Source: Planctomycetaceae bacterium
GTDB lineage: Bacteria; Planctomycetota; Planctomycetia; Pirellulales; Thermoguttaceae
NCBI GenBank assembly: GCA_031288955.1
Contig: JAITQJ010000003.1
Span: forward strand, 1 to 6,265
Length of the DNA: 6,265 nt
Direction: 5' to 3'
Shown: positions 5,376 to 6,265 of the stretch, piece by piece
Position numbering within the stretch: the stretch's first letter is position 1
How the letters are laid out: each line of letters opens with the position of its first letter
Program-made: the position numbers and the translations under genes
The notes under the pieces: model-generated
Told to the model about the DNA's origin: nothing
Seen by the model: only the letters and a program-made list of their open reading frames with translations
Databases searched by the model: none

Positions 5376-5406
5376 AGACCGGAGACGAAAGTCTCCGGTC
5401 TGTTTT
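5376..5406 (+). terminator. Intrinsic terminator closing the small transcript
   Basis: AGACCGGAGAC (5376-5386) and GTCTCCGGTCT (5391-5401) form a perfect 11-bp GC-rich stem with a stable GAAA tetraloop, followed by GTTTTATT. It lies 30 bp after the 26-residue ORF and 34 bp before the bfr -35 box. It therefore separates the small transcript from bfr, leaving bfr on its own promoter. Confidence 0.88.
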
Positions 5407-5440
5407 ATTCAAGTGCCGCAATCAGAGACAGAATGACTTG

Positions 5441-5469
5441 TTGACACCGGCAAAGCGGCGGGGTATAAT
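5441..5469 (+). promoter_or_regulatory. Perfect consensus sigma-70 promoter of bfr
   Basis: TTGACA (5441-5446) and TATAAT (5464-5469) are both exact consensus hexamers with the optimal 17-bp spacer. Transcription should begin around 5476, giving a leader of about 39 nt with GGAG (5505-5508) six bases before the ATG. No recognisable Fur box or other operator overlaps it, which suggests strong expression unless a distal regulator acts. Confidence 0.9.
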
Positions 5470-5514
5470 TTGTCCGGTTGGTCCATTATCATTAACCCTT
5501 TCACGGAGAATACT

Positions 5515-6003
5515 ATGCCCAGTAAAGAACAGATTGCCAAGGTTGTTGAATGTCTTAACACCGCCCGGTCAATGGAACTCAATGCCATCGTCCAGTATCT
5601 CAATCAGCATTACGGACTCGACGGCGATGATTATGCCAAACTTGCGGGTGAAATGAAGAAAATCGCCATCGACGAGATGCGTCACGCCGAAGCCTTTGCC
5701 GAACGTATCAAGGACATCGACAATGCTCTTGAACCGACTGCAAAACTTCAACCAGACACAATTAAGAAAGGACAAGAAGTCGAAGAAATCTATCCGTTTG
5801 ATGCCGATGCCGAGGAAAGAACCATCGAACAGTACGGAAAGTTCGCCGCCATCTGCCGCGAAAACAATGATTACGTTTCGGCTGTCCTCTTCGAGAAAAT
5901 TATCGCCGTCGAACAGGCTCACTTCAATTACTTCAGCGACACCGGCGAACACGTCAGGAAACTTGGTAACAGTTTTCTGGCAAAACAAGTCGATAAAGAG
6001 TAA
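5515..6003 (+). CDS. bfr: Bacterioferritin
   Basis: This 162-residue four-helix-bundle protein is a subunit of the 24-mer cytoplasmic iron store that oxidises Fe2+ and holds it as a ferric mineral. All ferroxidase ligands are visible: Glu21 and Tyr28 (MELNAIVQYL), Glu54 and His57 (IDEMRHAE), Glu100 (in GQEVEEIYPFDADAE) and Glu133 with His136 (AVEQAH). Met55, equivalent to haem ligand Met52 of the E. coli protein, is also present, so it can bind haem between subunits and is a true Bfr rather than a haem-free ferritin. Length is close to the family's usual 155-160. The frame is open back to TTG 5470, but that codon overlaps the -10 box; ATG 5515 has GGAG six bases upstream and fits the family start. 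Bfr is transcribed alone from a consensus promoter, with no bacterioferritin-associated ferredoxin gene seen beside it. Iron regulation is plausible but no Fur site is evident. Confidence 0.95.
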   Translation: MPSKEQIAKVVECLNTARSMELNAIVQYLNQHYGLDGDDYAKLAGEMKKIAIDEMRHAEAFAERIKDIDNALEPTAKLQPDTIKKGQEVEEIYPFDADAEERTIEQYGKFAAICRENNDYVSAVLFEKIIAVEQAHFNYFSDTGEHVRKLGNSFLAKQVDKE

Positions 6004-6004
6004 A

Positions 6005-6015
6005 TGTTCGATAAC
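6005..6015. repeat. Near copy of the inverted-repeat core
   Basis: TGTTCGATAAC, just after the bfr stop, differs at one base from TGTTCGGTAAC in the right arm at 6155-6165 and is nearly complementary to the left-arm core GTTACCGAACA (6090-6100). In RNA it could pair with the left arm as an alternative to the larger hairpin. It may equally be a remnant of a third copy of the element. Confidence 0.4.
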
Positions 6016-6088
6016 CGAAAATAGGCAAACTGCGTAAATCTAACAAAGTAAAATGTAGGCTTTTACAAGGTTTTATCCAATCTTCGGC

Positions 6089-6166
6089 AGTTACCGAACA
6101 AGTCTAATATAAGTGAACATTAACCCAATAACCTTCAGGGGACAGCAATAGACTTGTTCGGTAACT
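6089..6166. repeat. Perfect 18-bp inverted repeat with a 42-bp interior
   Basis: AGTTACCGAACAAGTCTA (6089-6106) and TAGACTTGTTCGGTAACT (6149-6166) are exact reverse complements. The interior (6107-6148) has no ORF. The arms look more like terminal inverted repeats of a small mobile element, or two facing insertion-sequence ends, than an intrinsic terminator, because the loop is long and no T-run follows. An ORF starts 52 bp after the right arm and leaves the window, so an insertion sequence beginning here is possible. No transposase sequence is visible to confirm this. Confidence 0.7.
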
Positions 6167-6217
6167 TTAATTGAGGCGATTTGTGATTTGGTATATCCCT
6201 GATTGCATAGAGGTGGT

Positions 6218-6265
6218 ATGATAAACTTTCTCTTTCCTCGTCAAGGAGTCGATGACGAAACGCTG
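6218..6265 (+). CDS. Start of an unidentified protein, truncated by the window edge
   Basis: ATG at 6218 is preceded by AGAGG (6209-6213) four bases upstream, and the frame stays open for 16 codons to the last base (MINFLFPRQGVDDETL). An in-frame TGA at 6200-6202 limits any upstream extension. The residues do not identify a family. It begins 52 bp to the right of the perfect inverted repeat, so a transposase is one possibility. An ordinary chromosomal gene is another. Only the start signal and position support it. Confidence 0.5.
   Translation, partial: MINFLFPRQGVDDETL

Larger units (their letters stand above)
5202..5406 (+). ncRNA. Predicted short transcript: small RNA and/or peptide-coding message
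   Basis: The interval runs from the predicted sigma-54 start to the end of the intrinsic terminator, about 205 nt, too short for an ordinary gene. It contains two overlapping tiny ORFs (see their entries), each with its own ribosome-binding sequence, and local hairpin potential such as AGAACC-GGC-GGTTCT (5285-5299). I compared it by eye with the hallmark sequences of SRP RNA and RNase P RNA and saw no match. It could be a regulatory RNA, a message for a small peptide, or both. Its existence rests on the promoter and terminator predictions. Confidence 0.4.

Noticed and set aside
5202..5406. SRP RNA or RNase P RNA in the small transcript
   Set aside because: The conserved core sequences of these RNAs were looked for by eye and are absent.
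5265..5437. TGA at 5343 read through as selenocysteine to extend the 26-residue peptide
   Set aside because: The extension would translate through a perfect intrinsic terminator and there is no sign of a recoding element.
5470..5514. 15-residue extension of bacterioferritin from TTG 5470
   Set aside because: The TTG overlaps the consensus -10 box, so it would not be in the transcript; ATG 5515 has a good Shine-Dalgarno sequence.
5569..5988. 139-codon minus-strand open frame
   Set aside because: It is the antisense shadow of bfr, with no ribosome-binding site or recognisable domain.
6048..6066. GTAAAA/TTTTAC hairpin as the bfr terminator
   Set aside because: The stem is only six A/T-rich pairs with a 7-base loop, too weak to call; no convincing terminator was found after bfr.

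Overview
This 6.3 kb chromosomal window comes from a Gram-negative bacterium, most likely a member of the Planctomycetota or a neighbouring PVC-group phylum. That assignment is an inference from a PEP-CTERM sorting tail, a secreted GH127 (DUF1680) sugar hydrolase, a flagellar gene and moderate GC; no rRNA or other taxonomic marker is present.

Layout. Positions 1-176 (+) are the end of a PEP-CTERM protein. Positions 177-444 hold no gene but contain two copies of a heptamer-rich, partly palindromic repeat. An isolated fliJ-like gene (445-876, +) converges on a minus-strand cluster read right to left: trmD (2872-2138), rplS (2132-1692) and a ZIP-family metal transporter (1679-888). The gaps are only 5 and 12 bp, and the cluster lies behind an extended -10 promoter at about 2943-2971. 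Upstream on the same strand is a separate exported GH127-family glycosidase (4947-3049) with its own candidate promoter.

The region 4948-5514 between the glycosidase and bacterioferritin is the most unusual part. It contains three TGTATCA-type half-sites spaced exactly 10 bp apart, a sigma-54-like -24/-12 element, and two very small overlapping ORFs, each with a strong Shine-Dalgarno sequence. A textbook intrinsic terminator closes this unit. Together they look like a self-contained transcription unit of about 200 nt encoding a small RNA, a Cys-Cys peptide, or both. A perfect consensus sigma-70 promoter (TTGACA-17-TATAAT) then drives bacterioferritin (5515-6003, +), which keeps all ferroxidase ligands and the haem methionine.

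The last 260 bp hold a perfect 18-bp inverted repeat (6089-6166), plus a near copy of its core just after bfr. The first 16 codons of an unidentified gene with a good ribosome-binding site follow and run off the window.

The identified genes cover translation (TrmD, L19), metal and iron handling (ZIP, Bfr), polysaccharide use (GH127), surface export (PEP-CTERM) and motility (FliJ). They do not form one pathway. For trmD, bfr and the GH127 gene the chosen ATG lies downstream of a longer TTG-initiated reading frame; the reasons are given in each entry.
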